A program made the translations under genes and the position numbers. A model generated the notes under the pieces. The model saw nothing but the letters and a program-made list of their open reading frames with translations. It made no database searches and was not told where the DNA came from. Below are positions 37,892 through 45,729 of a stretch of DNA of 64,000 nucleotides, piece after piece (the first letter of the stretch is position 1; every line of letters begins with the position of its first letter). The DNA is from a virus, in the IMG/VR virus record IMGVR_UViG_3300009509_000001, positions 62,001 to 126,000 of that record; one strand, written 5' to 3'.

Positions 37892-39868
37892 CTATTTAGG
37901 TGTCATGGCGTTCATCTCGTCGTACCAGCTCTGGTTGGAAGCCGCCTGTCGGGCCTTCTCGGCCTGGTTGCGCAGCCTTGCGGCCCGCACGATCTCCTGG
38001 ATGCGTTCACCGAGGCTGGTGTCGGCACTCATGCTCTCGGCCCACTTGTTGCCGGCGGTCAGCTCGCCAAGCGTGTTGACGCTCTCGACGCCGCCGCGGA
38101 GTACGTTGCCGAACACCGGCACGCCCTCGCTGAAGTTTCGAACGAACCCGGTCGCACCGCCCCTCTTGCTGGTCTGCCGAAGGATGTCGCCGATCTCCGA
38201 CGGTTTGAGGGCCTCGGCCTCGAGCTTCGCACGGGCCATAAGGTCCTTGTACTCGGCATACACAGCGTCTCGTTCGTACCCGCTCATTTCATCAAAGTTC
38301 TTGCCTTCCGCGCCCACCATGCGCTTGGCGTGATGGGTGAGCAGATGGTGCGCCCTCCCGACGTCGCGCTTGGACTTCAGGGCTGCCACCGCCTTGTAGA
38401 AATCGTTCAGCTGCACCCGCTGCTCGAGCGGGCTTCCCTTGGTCGCCAGCGCATGGCCATAGGACAGTCCGATGCGCGCCGGGTTGTAGACCTGCATGGT
38501 CGTGCCAAGCGTGCCGAGTCCCATGACCTTCAATGCGTCGTTGCGCTTCTGGTTCCACTCGTCGTCCGTCATCTCGCCGGCCTGGTACTTCTTGAAATCG
38601 TCTTCCAGCATCGCTGCGGCTTCGGGTATGGCCTCCGCCATCTGCCGGGCGTTCTGCAGCTCGACCGGCGCCTTCTGCTCCAGATTGGATACGGCGGCAT
38701 TGAGCATCTTGTCGCCCTGACGGCCACGGTCGCCCTGCGTGACAAGGTTGGCAAAGTCCTCGAGCTCGATGGTCTTCTCGCCGGTCTTGGGATCGGTGGC
38801 CAGCATCTGGTAGGATTCCACGATGTTGTCGGCGATCTCAATGGGTATAAGGAGCTTGCCGGCCAGTTTCTCGGCACCGGGGCGCATCGCCGTGGGGCCG
38901 AAGCGTGCGGCCAGGTTGACGGGCAGCCCCAGCTGTCCGGCGATGATACCGGCCCGGTTCTCGGGATCGCTGGTCATCTGCGACCATAGATTGCTGACCT
39001 TCTCCACCGGCCCGCCGGCGCTTCCGCTTATGGGAATGCCCTCGGGAGTCGTCGTATAGGTTCCGTAGTCCTTCCAGCCGTGAGTGCCTTCCTTGCCCTC
39101 GACGATGTCGGCCATGGCATTGGTGATCCGGTTCGGGTGCATCGGGCTTATCTCGCCACTGCCGACCATACTGAAAATGGATCGCTCCGCCCGCTGGATG
39201 TCCTGGGGCGTCGGGATCTTGCCGGTCTTGTACTTGTGGACCACGGCGTAGTCGGTGAGCAGCTGGCGGCGCAGTTCGGGCGGCAGGCTGACGGTGGCAC
39301 CGCTGCCGACCGTGCCCTTGGCTTCGTAGGGCGCCACCTTCATGATGTCGCGCAAGGCCCCGCTCACTTCCTGAACGTCCTCGGGCTTCATCGTTTCGAA
39401 CTTGAGGTTCTCGTAGAGCGGCGCGTCCTCCTGCTGGAGCTGCTTGACGTCGGCCTGGTACTGGGCCTCGTCCTGCTTCTGAATGATGTCGCCCCGCTTG
39501 ACCCGCCGCTGCGGCTTGCCGGTACGGGGATCGATCGGAGTCGGCGGGGCCGCAACCTGTGGCTGCTGTGGCGTCGGCGGCTGTCCTGGCGTCGGCGGCG
39601 GCTGCGGCGTCGGCGGCGGTTTCGGGGAAGCCGCGCTTGTCGGCGGCTGTTTGCCGAAGCCCTGGCTCAGCGTGTTCTTGAACCGGTCGACCATCTTCGG
39701 GTCGTCCCATGCCTGGTAGCCCAGACCGGCTGCGGCGCCGAGCAGTGTGCCAGCACCGCTTACGCGGCCACGCAACGCCCATTCACCGAGGGTACCGGCT
39801 CCTGCGCCGATGCCGCCGGCGATCAACGCCTTTACCAGGTCGTCGCCTTTAAGTCGTGGTTTCGCCAA
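37892..39868 (-). CDS. Large virion-type protein with proline-repeat linker, TTG start
   Basis: 658 residues from the TTG at 39868, which has GGGAGG five bases upstream; the longer frame reads into the upstream gene. A short glycine-zipper (ALIAGGIGAGAGTLGEWAL) is at about 11-35. A PPTP-repeat linker lies near 80-110. The remaining 530 residues are a large, mostly helical soluble region with no recognised motif. No exact KTA. Candidate ejected or tail-tube-lumen protein. Confidence 0.65.
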   Translation of the reverse strand: MAKPRLKGDDLVKALIAGGIGAGAGTLGEWALRGRVSGAGTLLGAAAGLGYQAWDDPKMVDRFKNTLSQGFGKQPPTSAASPKPPPTPQPPPTPGQPPTPQQPQVAAPPTPIDPRTGKPQRRVKRGDIIQKQDEAQYQADVKQLQQEDAPLYENLKFETMKPEDVQEVSGALRDIMKVAPYEAKGTVGSGATVSLPPELRRQLLTDYAVVHKYKTGKIPTPQDIQRAERSIFSMVGSGEISPMHPNRITNAMADIVEGKEGTHGWKDYGTYTTTPEGIPISGSAGGPVEKVSNLWSQMTSDPENRAGIIAGQLGLPVNLAARFGPTAMRPGAEKLAGKLLIPIEIADNIVESYQMLATDPKTGEKTIELEDFANLVTQGDRGRQGDKMLNAAVSNLEQKAPVELQNARQMAEAIPEAAAMLEDDFKKYQAGEMTDDEWNQKRNDALKVMGLGTLGTTMQVYNPARIGLSYGHALATKGSPLEQRVQLNDFYKAVAALKSKRDVGRAHHLLTHHAKRMVGAEGKNFDEMSGYERDAVYAEYKDLMARAKLEAEALKPSEIGDILRQTSKRGGATGFVRNFSEGVPVFGNVLRGGVESVNTLGELTAGNKWAESMSADTSLGERIQEIVRAARLRNQAEKARQAASNQSWYDEMNAMTPK

Positions 39869-40898
39869 CTGTTCCTCCCTTGCCGATGTTCCATTCACGG
39901 CCGTAGGTGCTGCCGAGGCCCGCACCGGCCAATGCACCGCCGCCACCGCCGAGCAGTATGCCCAGCATGTAATCGGCCGCATCGGGGTTGGTTTTCATAA
40001 GTTTGGTGATGAGCATGCCCAAGCCGGCTCCGAGGGGTACGCCGGCCGCAGCGCCGACAAGGCCCTTGCTGCCGCGGTCAACCTTCTCGTTCAAAGCCTT
40101 CAGATGTTCGCCGACTTCGCCAACGCTCTTCTTGGTGGAACCCAGGTCCTCGCGGATCTGCTGGGTGCCTTCCTGGATGTCGCCCTTGACCCACGCCTCC
40201 TTGCGCATCATCTCGATCGTGTGGTCGATCAGCTCGAACATATTTCCAGGAACTCCTGGATTTGCGGTCTTCTCGATGCTGGCGTTCGGGGTCTTGCCAC
40301 GCTTGGCGAACGGCGTGGTGCCGACGCCCTGGTCGGCGTCCATGACCTGGAAGCTGTGGGGGTTCGATCCCTCGGTCTTCGAGTTACGGATCTTCTCGGC
40401 GAGCTGGCCGCGTGCATGCTTGCGGCAGGCGGCGGCCTTGATGACCCCGGCGACCTTGTGCATGACCCGCTGCTTGACGCCGGGCTCGTACTCGGCGTTC
40501 TTGATCAGATGCTCGGCGAGTAAACCGGTGCCGGCGGTCTTCTTCAGACTCGGGTACTTGGCGTGGACCTTGGCCCGGACCTGTGCCTTCTCTTCGTCGG
40601 TGCCGTGCATGCCCACCAGGCGAAGGGCGGAGCGTGCATGCTCGATGTCGTGTATCGGGTAGTTGCCGCTCTTCTTCTTTTCCTTGGCGTTCTCAGCCTT
40701 TCCGGGGATGGCGAAATTCTTCGTGGCGATGTGGCTGCGCTGCTTGGCCTTGAGGGTCGCTGACTTCTTGTGGCCCTTCTTCTTCTGCTTGTTGGCGGTG
40801 GCGTAGAAGATCTGTTCGCCCTTCTTGTCGCCGTACTGCTTCTTCATCTGGGCCATGACCTCTTCGCCCTTGCCGTCGTAGTATTTGGATAGTGGCAT
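39849..40898 (-). CDS. DUF6582-containing virion-type protein with two KTA sites
   Basis: 349 residues. The N-terminal 40 residues (KYYDGKGEEVMAQMKKQYGDKKGEQIFYATANK) and the segment at 61-116 (FAIPGKAEN, YPIHDIEHARSALRLV, EEKAQVRAKVHAKYP) match patterns common in phage structural-region proteins; the second is like DUF6582. LKKTA (118-122) lies directly after that domain and IEKTA (208-212) before the helical part. A double glycine zipper lies at about 277-335. The palindrome at 40242-40263 is within this frame. Confidence 0.7.
   Translation of the reverse strand: MPLSKYYDGKGEEVMAQMKKQYGDKKGEQIFYATANKQKKKGHKKSATLKAKQRSHIATKNFAIPGKAENAKEKKKSGNYPIHDIEHARSALRLVGMHGTDEEKAQVRAKVHAKYPSLKKTAGTGLLAEHLIKNAEYEPGVKQRVMHKVAGVIKAAACRKHARGQLAEKIRNSKTEGSNPHSFQVMDADQGVGTTPFAKRGKTPNASIEKTANPGVPGNMFELIDHTIEMMRKEAWVKGDIQEGTQQIREDLGSTKKSVGEVGEHLKALNEKVDRGSKGLVGAAAGVPLGAGLGMLITKLMKTNPDAADYMLGILLGGGGGALAGAGLGSTYGREWNIGKGGTVGETTT
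40242..40263. repeat. 22-bp palindromic element, coding copy 1
   Basis: Exact reverse complement of 55110-55131 over all 22 bases, and close to 9195-9216. Here it encodes NPGVPGN in the DUF6582-type protein, so it is not conserved because of shared protein sequence. Confidence 0.7.
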
Positions 40899-40909
40899 GT
40901 GTGCCCTCC

Positions 40910-41233
40910 TTAACGGGGTATGCGCCGTTGCACCAGCTCCTGCCGGGGCTTGAAGTCACGGTCCACGTAACCGCCCCGATTGTAGCTGGCTTTGCTGACG
41001 TTCATCGGCTGCTTGCTGGCCACGTTGGCTGGGTCGATCGGTGCACCCTTGATCTCGCGGCTTCCGGTCGGGCTCTGGCCACGCTTCATCCGTGCCAGGT
41101 TCTGTTGACGGAGCTTCTCGGCTGCCGCCTTCTTCGCTTGGGCCGCCCGCTGCATCTCCATCATCTGTTGCCGGGCGGCGGCGTTGCGATCGAAAGCCGT
41201 CTTGCGGATCAACGCGTCTTTGAGATGTCCCAT
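40910..41233 (-). CDS. Small basic protein with N-terminal KTA tag
   Basis: 107 residues. MGHLKDALIRKTA is the tag. The rest is a strongly basic helix (MMEMQRAAQAKKAAAEKLRQQNLARMKRG) and a basic disordered tail. Size, charge and tag are like T4 internal proteins packaged with DNA. Function after injection is unknown. Confidence 0.7.
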   Translation of the reverse strand: MGHLKDALIRKTAFDRNAAARQQMMEMQRAAQAKKAAAEKLRQQNLARMKRGQSPTGSREIKGAPIDPANVASKQPMNVSKASYNRGGYVDRDFKPRQELVQRRIPR

Positions 41234-41242
41234 GGTCGCCTC

Positions 41243-41845
41243 CTACTTCTTAGTGGCGTCGTACTTGTGCTGGGCCACGATGGCCTTGCGGGCACCAGGG
41301 CTCACGCGGCCTTTGAAGTTGACGTTCGGGTACTTCTTCTTGGCGGCCTTCAGGCCCATGTTCTCGGCCTTGGTCTCAGCCTGCTCGACCTTCAGGTTCT
41401 TGCGGCCGGCCGCGGCGTCCGTCTGTTCACCGACGGCGACTGCGGCCTGCTTCGTGAGCAGGGCTGCCACCAGGTCGTTGACGACTTCATGCTTGACGCT
41501 TGCGGCCTTGCTGAGGTCTGCCCGCTCGTTGGCACGGGGCCTGGCCGGCGGGAACGTGCTCGGTGTCAATGACGGGGCGCCCAGTCCCGGCTTGGGCGGA
41601 TACTTCTTGCGGATCATCTCGTAAATCTTGCGCTTTTTGCTCTCCGGGCTTTCCTGCACGGCGCTTGGCTGAGTGGCGCCCGGCATTCCCAGCGGGGCGA
41701 TGGGCTTGGGCATCGTCTGTACGCCGGCGGCGACTCCGCCTGCGTTGCCGCCCTGCCGCACGGATTCTAAAATGCCTTTGCCGATTCTGCTGAGATTTCC
41801 GGATCTGGCAGTTTTACGGATAAGTGCTTCAGTTAACAGTCCCAT
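41243..41845 (-). CDS. Internal in-frame start: 200-residue C-terminal product
   Basis: The ATG at 41845 has AAGGAG eight bases upstream and starts with MGLLTEALIRKTA, the same 13-residue tag that opens other separate genes. Both features together argue for independent translation of the C-terminal half of the 424-residue gene. Nested in-frame starts are known for phage scaffold/protease pairs. Confidence 0.55.
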   Translation of the reverse strand: MGLLTEALIRKTARSGNLSRIGKGILESVRQGGNAGGVAAGVQTMPKPIAPLGMPGATQPSAVQESPESKKRKIYEMIRKKYPPKPGLGAPSLTPSTFPPARPRANERADLSKAASVKHEVVNDLVAALLTKQAAVAVGEQTDAAAGRKNLKVEQAETKAENMGLKAAKKKYPNVNFKGRVSPGARKAIVAQHKYDATKK

Positions 41846-42517
41846 TGGTGTGTCTCCTTGTTGTTCTGCGGTCTTCGGCAGCTGGCGGCCTTCGCTCATC
41901 TGCTGTGCAAGTATCTTCCAGTCTTCGGGCGTCATGGTTTCGCGCCGTGCCATCCAGCGGCCGAGGGCGCTGCCCATACCGGTACCGAGTGCGGCACCGC
42001 CCAGTCCACCGGCCACTCCGCCGATTGCGGCGGCGGTACCCTTGGCGTCGTCACTGGCCTTGTTGAACAGGGCGAGCATGATCGCCGCACCCATGCCGGC
42101 GCCGGTGGCTCCGCCGACCAGACCGCCGCTTGCGCCGCCCAGTCCCTGGAGTGCAGCGGACTCGAGCCGGCTGCTGCCACGGGCGGGTCGGGCCAAACCA
42201 TGAGCGGCACCACCCACGAACGGGATGGTCTGGATCAAATCTGTCTTGTCGTCGAAGGCGGCGGCTTTCATGATCACCGGGCCACCCTTCTCGTTGGCGG
42301 CGTCAAGCGCTGCCTGAGCCTGGGACTTCAGCTTCTCGGCCTCAAGTTCCTTGGAATGCGTGTCGACGTACCACTGGGCAGTGCGCCGCACATGCTCCGG
42401 CGTATTCGGATCGTCGAGTACGGCCTGGGCCTTTTCGATCTCGGCGGCCTTGTCGACCTTGAACATATCCATGAGTCCGGCAGTCTTGCGGACGAGGGCA
42501 TTTGCGAGTAGCGGCAT
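41243..42517 (-). CDS. Virion-type protein with two tag-like segments
   Basis: 424 residues from the ATG at 42517; upstream codons have no ribosome site. The N-terminus MPLLANALVRKTA is the tag. A glycine-zipper region lies at about 98-180. LPKTA lies near residue 215. At residue 225 a second tag MGLLTEALIRKTA begins, preceded in the DNA by AAGGAG at eight bases. The C-terminal 200 residues are basic and helical, with LTKQA as a further variant. It looks like two tagged proteins fused in frame, or one gene making two products. Confidence 0.7.
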   Translation of the reverse strand: MPLLANALVRKTAGLMDMFKVDKAAEIEKAQAVLDDPNTPEHVRRTAQWYVDTHSKELEAEKLKSQAQAALDAANEKGGPVIMKAAAFDDKTDLIQTIPFVGGAAHGLARPARGSSRLESAALQGLGGASGGLVGGATGAGMGAAIMLALFNKASDDAKGTAAAIGGVAGGLGGAALGTGMGSALGRWMARRETMTPEDWKILAQQMSEGRQLPKTAEQQGDTPMGLLTEALIRKTARSGNLSRIGKGILESVRQGGNAGGVAAGVQTMPKPIAPLGMPGATQPSAVQESPESKKRKIYEMIRKKYPPKPGLGAPSLTPSTFPPARPRANERADLSKAASVKHEVVNDLVAALLTKQAAVAVGEQTDAAAGRKNLKVEQAETKAENMGLKAAKKKYPNVNFKGRVSPGARKAIVAQHKYDATKK

Positions 42518-42740
42518 ATCTGGATCTCCTGTATGATTCGGTGTTAGTCGCTTCCTGTTAATATACTCCACCGGTTTCGCGCACGCAAGCAACGACCCCG
42601 GTCTGCGGATGGCACGGCACACGCCTCGTCGGGCAGGCCCCCTTACGGGGCCTCGATGGTTTGCATGCGCTTACACGTTGTCCGTGTGCAATCCGTTGCC
42701 CCGGAGGGGCACCTGTTCGTTCCGGAAAATGTCCTGGATT
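42518..42740 (-). other. Non-coding gap with promoter and two GC hairpins
   Basis: Between the polyvalent gene stop and the next start. It contains TGCCCC/GGGGCA and GGCCCC/GGGGCC hairpins near 42640-42720 without U-tracts, and the promoter at 42560. No reading frame looks real. Confidence 0.5.
42560..42588 (-). promoter_or_regulatory. Promoter TTGCGT-17-TATATT
   Basis: TATATT (42565-42560) has TTGCGT (42588-42583) exactly 17 bases upstream. The expected start near 42553 gives a 36-base leader to the ATG at 42517. The -35 is weak but the arrangement repeats at 8418 and 45655. Confidence 0.45.
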
Positions 42741-45566
42741 TCATTTGCCGACCGCCCGCTTCACCATGGTCTTGATCTTGCCGGTGTTTTTCGTGACGCC
42801 CTTGGCCTTGTCGTCGTATATGGCGGTGCAATACATGTCCTTGACGCAGGTGATGGGCAGTACCTGGCCAATGTGGGCCATGCACCACTTGTCGATGTGG
42901 TAGCGGGCCTTCCCGTCGTCGCCGCTTGCCCGGGCAGTCAGGATCTTTACCTTCTTGCCGTCGGCGAGCCATGCCTTTACCCGGTCGACCATGGGCTTGA
43001 TCGGTGCGCCGATGTGGCCACGGCCCTTCCATTCGGTATATCGGGCCAGCGTGCCGTCAAGGTCCACGCCGATCCATTCCTTTGCCGGGTCGTATTTGAG
43101 GGCTTTCTTGTGCAGGTCGTATCGTTGTGCGGCCGCCCGCAGCTCTTCCTGCGGTATGCCGACGTTGTGTTCATTGAGCTTGGGCCGTACGGCGTCGGCC
43201 GGTACCCGGAACATACCGCACAGCTCGCGCAGCTTGGCCTCCAGCTGGTCGGCGTCCATCGCCGCGGTCTTCCGCAGCCGTCGACTCAATGCCAGTAAAG
43301 CGGGTGCCGCCAGTGCACCGGTCGCTCCGCCGGCCAAGGCGCCGATAAGCTTGTCGTCGGCGAGCCATGCGCCGGCCGCTCCGCCCAGGCCCAGCCCGGC
43401 CAATGCCGCAGTGCCGTAGCCGCCCGGTGCCTTGGCCTTCGGCTGTTGCGGCTGCGGTTGTGGCCGTGGCGTCTGTGTGACCTGCGGTTCGACGCCTGTT
43501 TCGGGTTCGCCGTTATCGCGCATGAGCAATGCCGTGCCGCCGGCGGTGGCCGCAGTCGCCGCAGTGGCGATCGCCGCCTTCTTGCCGGTCGACATCTTGC
43601 CGGTCGCCGGCGGGTCGGTGATTCTTGCCGTGGGCTTGGCCGGCGGTGGATCGGTGATGCGTGCCGTGGACTTGGCGAAAGGCTCCGGTGCCGGCAGGGG
43701 CTCGAACCACGACCTGTTGTGCGTCGGGTCCGCGTTCCAGTCGTCGCCGTAGCCCATGACCGTTCTTGAATTTACGTTGCGCCCCTTTCCGGTCGCTTCC
43801 TGAAACTTCAGCGCCGTATCCATGTATTCGCCGGCGGCCCGCGAAAGCTTGTCGGAGTCTACGTTGCCCCTGAGCGACGGGTCTTTGCGCAGGCGATCCT
43901 TTATCGCCATGCTGACGTCGTACGGCCCGCGGCCGGACGTGTACGTGTGTCCCGGGTGGACGCGATCGATCAGCTTTTGATGGAGCCGCTGGGCGCGCGG
44001 ACCCTCCAAGTACCGCATCGCGTCCATGTACGGCATTTCGCCGGCCTTCTCGTACATGCGCTTCAGCACGCCGAAAGCGCGGGTCGCGTCCGACTCGAAC
44101 TTGAACGCCGGCGTCTTGGCCGCAGCGGTCTTCGGCAGCAGGTTGCCGACCACCACGAGCCGGTCGCGAAGGCTCGGATTCGCCATGAGCCTGAAATGGG
44201 CGTCCGCCTGCTTCTTCAGCTGCTTGGCCTTGGCGCTGGTGGTCGCCGCCACCGGACCGCCGGCCGGCAACAGCTTCTTGATGCGCAGCGCCAGGAGCTT
44301 GCGGCCGTTGATGGTGGGCTGGCCGTTCTCGTCGGTTCCTATACTTTCAACCTTCACAGGCTTGTTCTTGAATCTGCCTACGAGAACGGTGTCGCCCATC
44401 TCTATGTCGAGCACGATCTTCGCGATCTTGCGCAGCCGCGGGTCGGCCAACCGCTGCTTCAGCCGGATCTCCCGGTCGATCGCCCTGATGTCCATGTGGT
44501 AAGTTTTTATCTCAGCCTGCTTCGCCAGGGGCTTGAGCTCTCCCTTGGTCGGGCCGTCGCTCATGGCCCATTCCTTGAATTCGGCCCACGGCAGTTCGAC
44601 CACGGCGCCGTCGCGGTCCCAGCCGTCCTCGTAGTTCTGCCGGTAGGCTTGCACCGCCTGCTGCTTCGTGACGTAGCCGATCATGCACTTGTGCTCGTCG
44701 AACTTGCCGTCGGCGTCCAGCTGGTTGATCACGTACACGCTCTCGGCGTCCCATATGGTCTCGTCGTGGGGTATGCCCGGATTGATGAAGACGTCGAGAT
44801 GATCCTTGTCGTAGCCCCTGCTGCCGCGGATGTAGCCGTAGTCGTCCCACATGGTCTGGCTCCATTCGTTACCGTCGTCGTCCACTCCGCTCCTGACGGA
44901 CTTGAACGGGTTCTCGATGCTGATGTCCAGGCCGTCGATGGTTACGTGCGCCTTCTTGTAGTTCTCGGCCTTGATCTGGGCCTCGGTCGGCTGTAGCTCC
45001 ATGTCCTGGCCCTTGGCCACCCCATGCTCGACCTCCGCGGCGGTCTTGGCCAGGCGCGGTATGAGCAGCGTACTGTAGCGGTCGGCCGGGTTGCTCCACC
45101 GGATGGCGCTGATCGGAAACTTCTGGCCGCTCACGAAATTGGCGAGCCGTGCGTACTTGGCGGGGTCCACGTCCTTCTTCAGGTAGGCGACGGTGACGTG
45201 CGGCCGGTAGGTCTTGTGCGTTTCGCCCGGCATCCTGACGCCGGCGCGCACCGCCTTGTTCAATGCATGCAGGTCCGGACTGTCGACGTCGAACTTCAGC
45301 ACCTTGTAGTCGCCCTGGTCGAAGTGACTGAGCCCGCCGACGGTACCCTGCCCCTGCAGGATTTCCTTGATCGCCTCCTTCGTGGAGCGCGGGTCGTCTT
45401 CTTCATGCCCGTAGGCAAGCGTGACGTGTGGATGCTTCTCGAGGCCGAACCCGTCCTCGTCGTACAAATCCTCCTTGGCGATGGCGCGCTGGATCATAGC
45501 GATCCGAAGCGCCACGCTCCTGGGCATGTCGATGCCCATCCAACCGTATGATTTTTCTTTAGCCAT
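42741..45566 (-). CDS. Polyvalent protein: 2H phosphoesterase, InPase-like and HAD domains
   Basis: 941 residues. Residues 1-170 are a 2H phosphoesterase with two HxT motifs, HVTLAYG (47-53) and HVTVAYL (123-129). Residues 205-335 match the InPase-type domain of phage polyvalent proteins (GLDISIENPFKSVRSG, DYGYIRGSRGYDKDHLDVFINP, KFDEHKCMIGYVT). About 660-760 holds membrane-like glycine/alanine segments. Residues 828-935 are HAD-like (WIGVDLDGTLARY, KVKILTAR). LAKTA (172-176), LAKQA (347-351), LPKTA (477-481) and LRKTA (764-768) fall at or near domain borders. Polyvalent proteins are thought to enter the host with phage DNA and counter host functions. First gene of its unit. Confidence 0.78.
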   Translation of the reverse strand: MAKEKSYGWMGIDMPRSVALRIAMIQRAIAKEDLYDEDGFGLEKHPHVTLAYGHEEDDPRSTKEAIKEILQGQGTVGGLSHFDQGDYKVLKFDVDSPDLHALNKAVRAGVRMPGETHKTYRPHVTVAYLKKDVDPAKYARLANFVSGQKFPISAIRWSNPADRYSTLLIPRLAKTAAEVEHGVAKGQDMELQPTEAQIKAENYKKAHVTIDGLDISIENPFKSVRSGVDDDGNEWSQTMWDDYGYIRGSRGYDKDHLDVFINPGIPHDETIWDAESVYVINQLDADGKFDEHKCMIGYVTKQQAVQAYRQNYEDGWDRDGAVVELPWAEFKEWAMSDGPTKGELKPLAKQAEIKTYHMDIRAIDREIRLKQRLADPRLRKIAKIVLDIEMGDTVLVGRFKNKPVKVESIGTDENGQPTINGRKLLALRIKKLLPAGGPVAATTSAKAKQLKKQADAHFRLMANPSLRDRLVVVGNLLPKTAAAKTPAFKFESDATRAFGVLKRMYEKAGEMPYMDAMRYLEGPRAQRLHQKLIDRVHPGHTYTSGRGPYDVSMAIKDRLRKDPSLRGNVDSDKLSRAAGEYMDTALKFQEATGKGRNVNSRTVMGYGDDWNADPTHNRSWFEPLPAPEPFAKSTARITDPPPAKPTARITDPPATGKMSTGKKAAIATAATAATAGGTALLMRDNGEPETGVEPQVTQTPRPQPQPQQPKAKAPGGYGTAALAGLGLGGAAGAWLADDKLIGALAGGATGALAAPALLALSRRLRKTAAMDADQLEAKLRELCGMFRVPADAVRPKLNEHNVGIPQEELRAAAQRYDLHKKALKYDPAKEWIGVDLDGTLARYTEWKGRGHIGAPIKPMVDRVKAWLADGKKVKILTARASGDDGKARYHIDKWCMAHIGQVLPITCVKDMYCTAIYDDKAKGVTKNTGKIKTMVKRAVGK

Positions 45567-45572
45567 GGGTAT

Positions 45573-45578
45573 AATATA
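45573..45578 (-). promoter_or_regulatory. Possible leaderless -10 (TATATT) before the polyvalent gene
   Basis: TATATT ends exactly seven bases before the A of the ATG, the usual distance to a transcription start, and no Shine-Dalgarno sequence precedes this ATG. The -35 region is poor (TTTTCT). A leaderless mRNA is possible. Confidence 0.35.
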
Positions 45579-45592
45579 GCCCGGTCATAGCT

Positions 45593-45626
45593 AAAAGAAA
45601 AGGCAGGGTCCTTAAAGGAACCTGCC
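45593..45626 (-). terminator. Rho-independent terminator
   Basis: On the minus strand GGCAGG pairs with CCTGCC, with an inner TCCT/AGGA pairing, followed by TTTTCTTTT. It lies between the promoter at 45655 and the polyvalent gene and separates the 45.7-64 kb block from the virion cluster. Confidence 0.75.
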
Positions 45627-45654
45627 TGGATAATCGGATGATGATGTTACCGGT

Positions 45655-45683
45655 AATATACACCGGCCATCATCACCCTGCAA
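45655..45683 (-). promoter_or_regulatory. Promoter TTGCAG-17-TATATT upstream of a terminator
   Basis: TTGCAG (45683-45678) and TATATT (45660-45655) are 17 bases apart. The expected start near 45648 gives an RNA of about 54 bases ending at the terminator at 45593. Nested inverted repeats (GATGATG/CATCATC and CCGGT/ACCGG) overlap the -10 and could be an operator. A 12-bp direct repeat ATCTTGTGGTTT is at 45689 and 45720. Confidence 0.45.
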
Positions 45684-45729
45684 CCCACATCTTGTGGTTT
45701 GCGTGCGTTTTTTCTCAATATCTTGTGGT

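Noticed and set aside
37619-38989. Plus-strand open frame of 456 codons
   Set aside because: Antisense shadow of two coherent minus-strand virion-type genes; no start signal and arginine/leucine-biased product.
40365-40385. T-arm-like GGGTTCGATCCC on the plus strand
   Set aside because: Inside the DUF6582-type gene; no cloverleaf can be drawn upstream.
43674-43700. tRNA T-arm-like sequence GGTTCGAGCC
   Set aside because: Lies within the polyvalent coding frame (residues WFEPLPAPEP) with no matching acceptor or D arm nearby.
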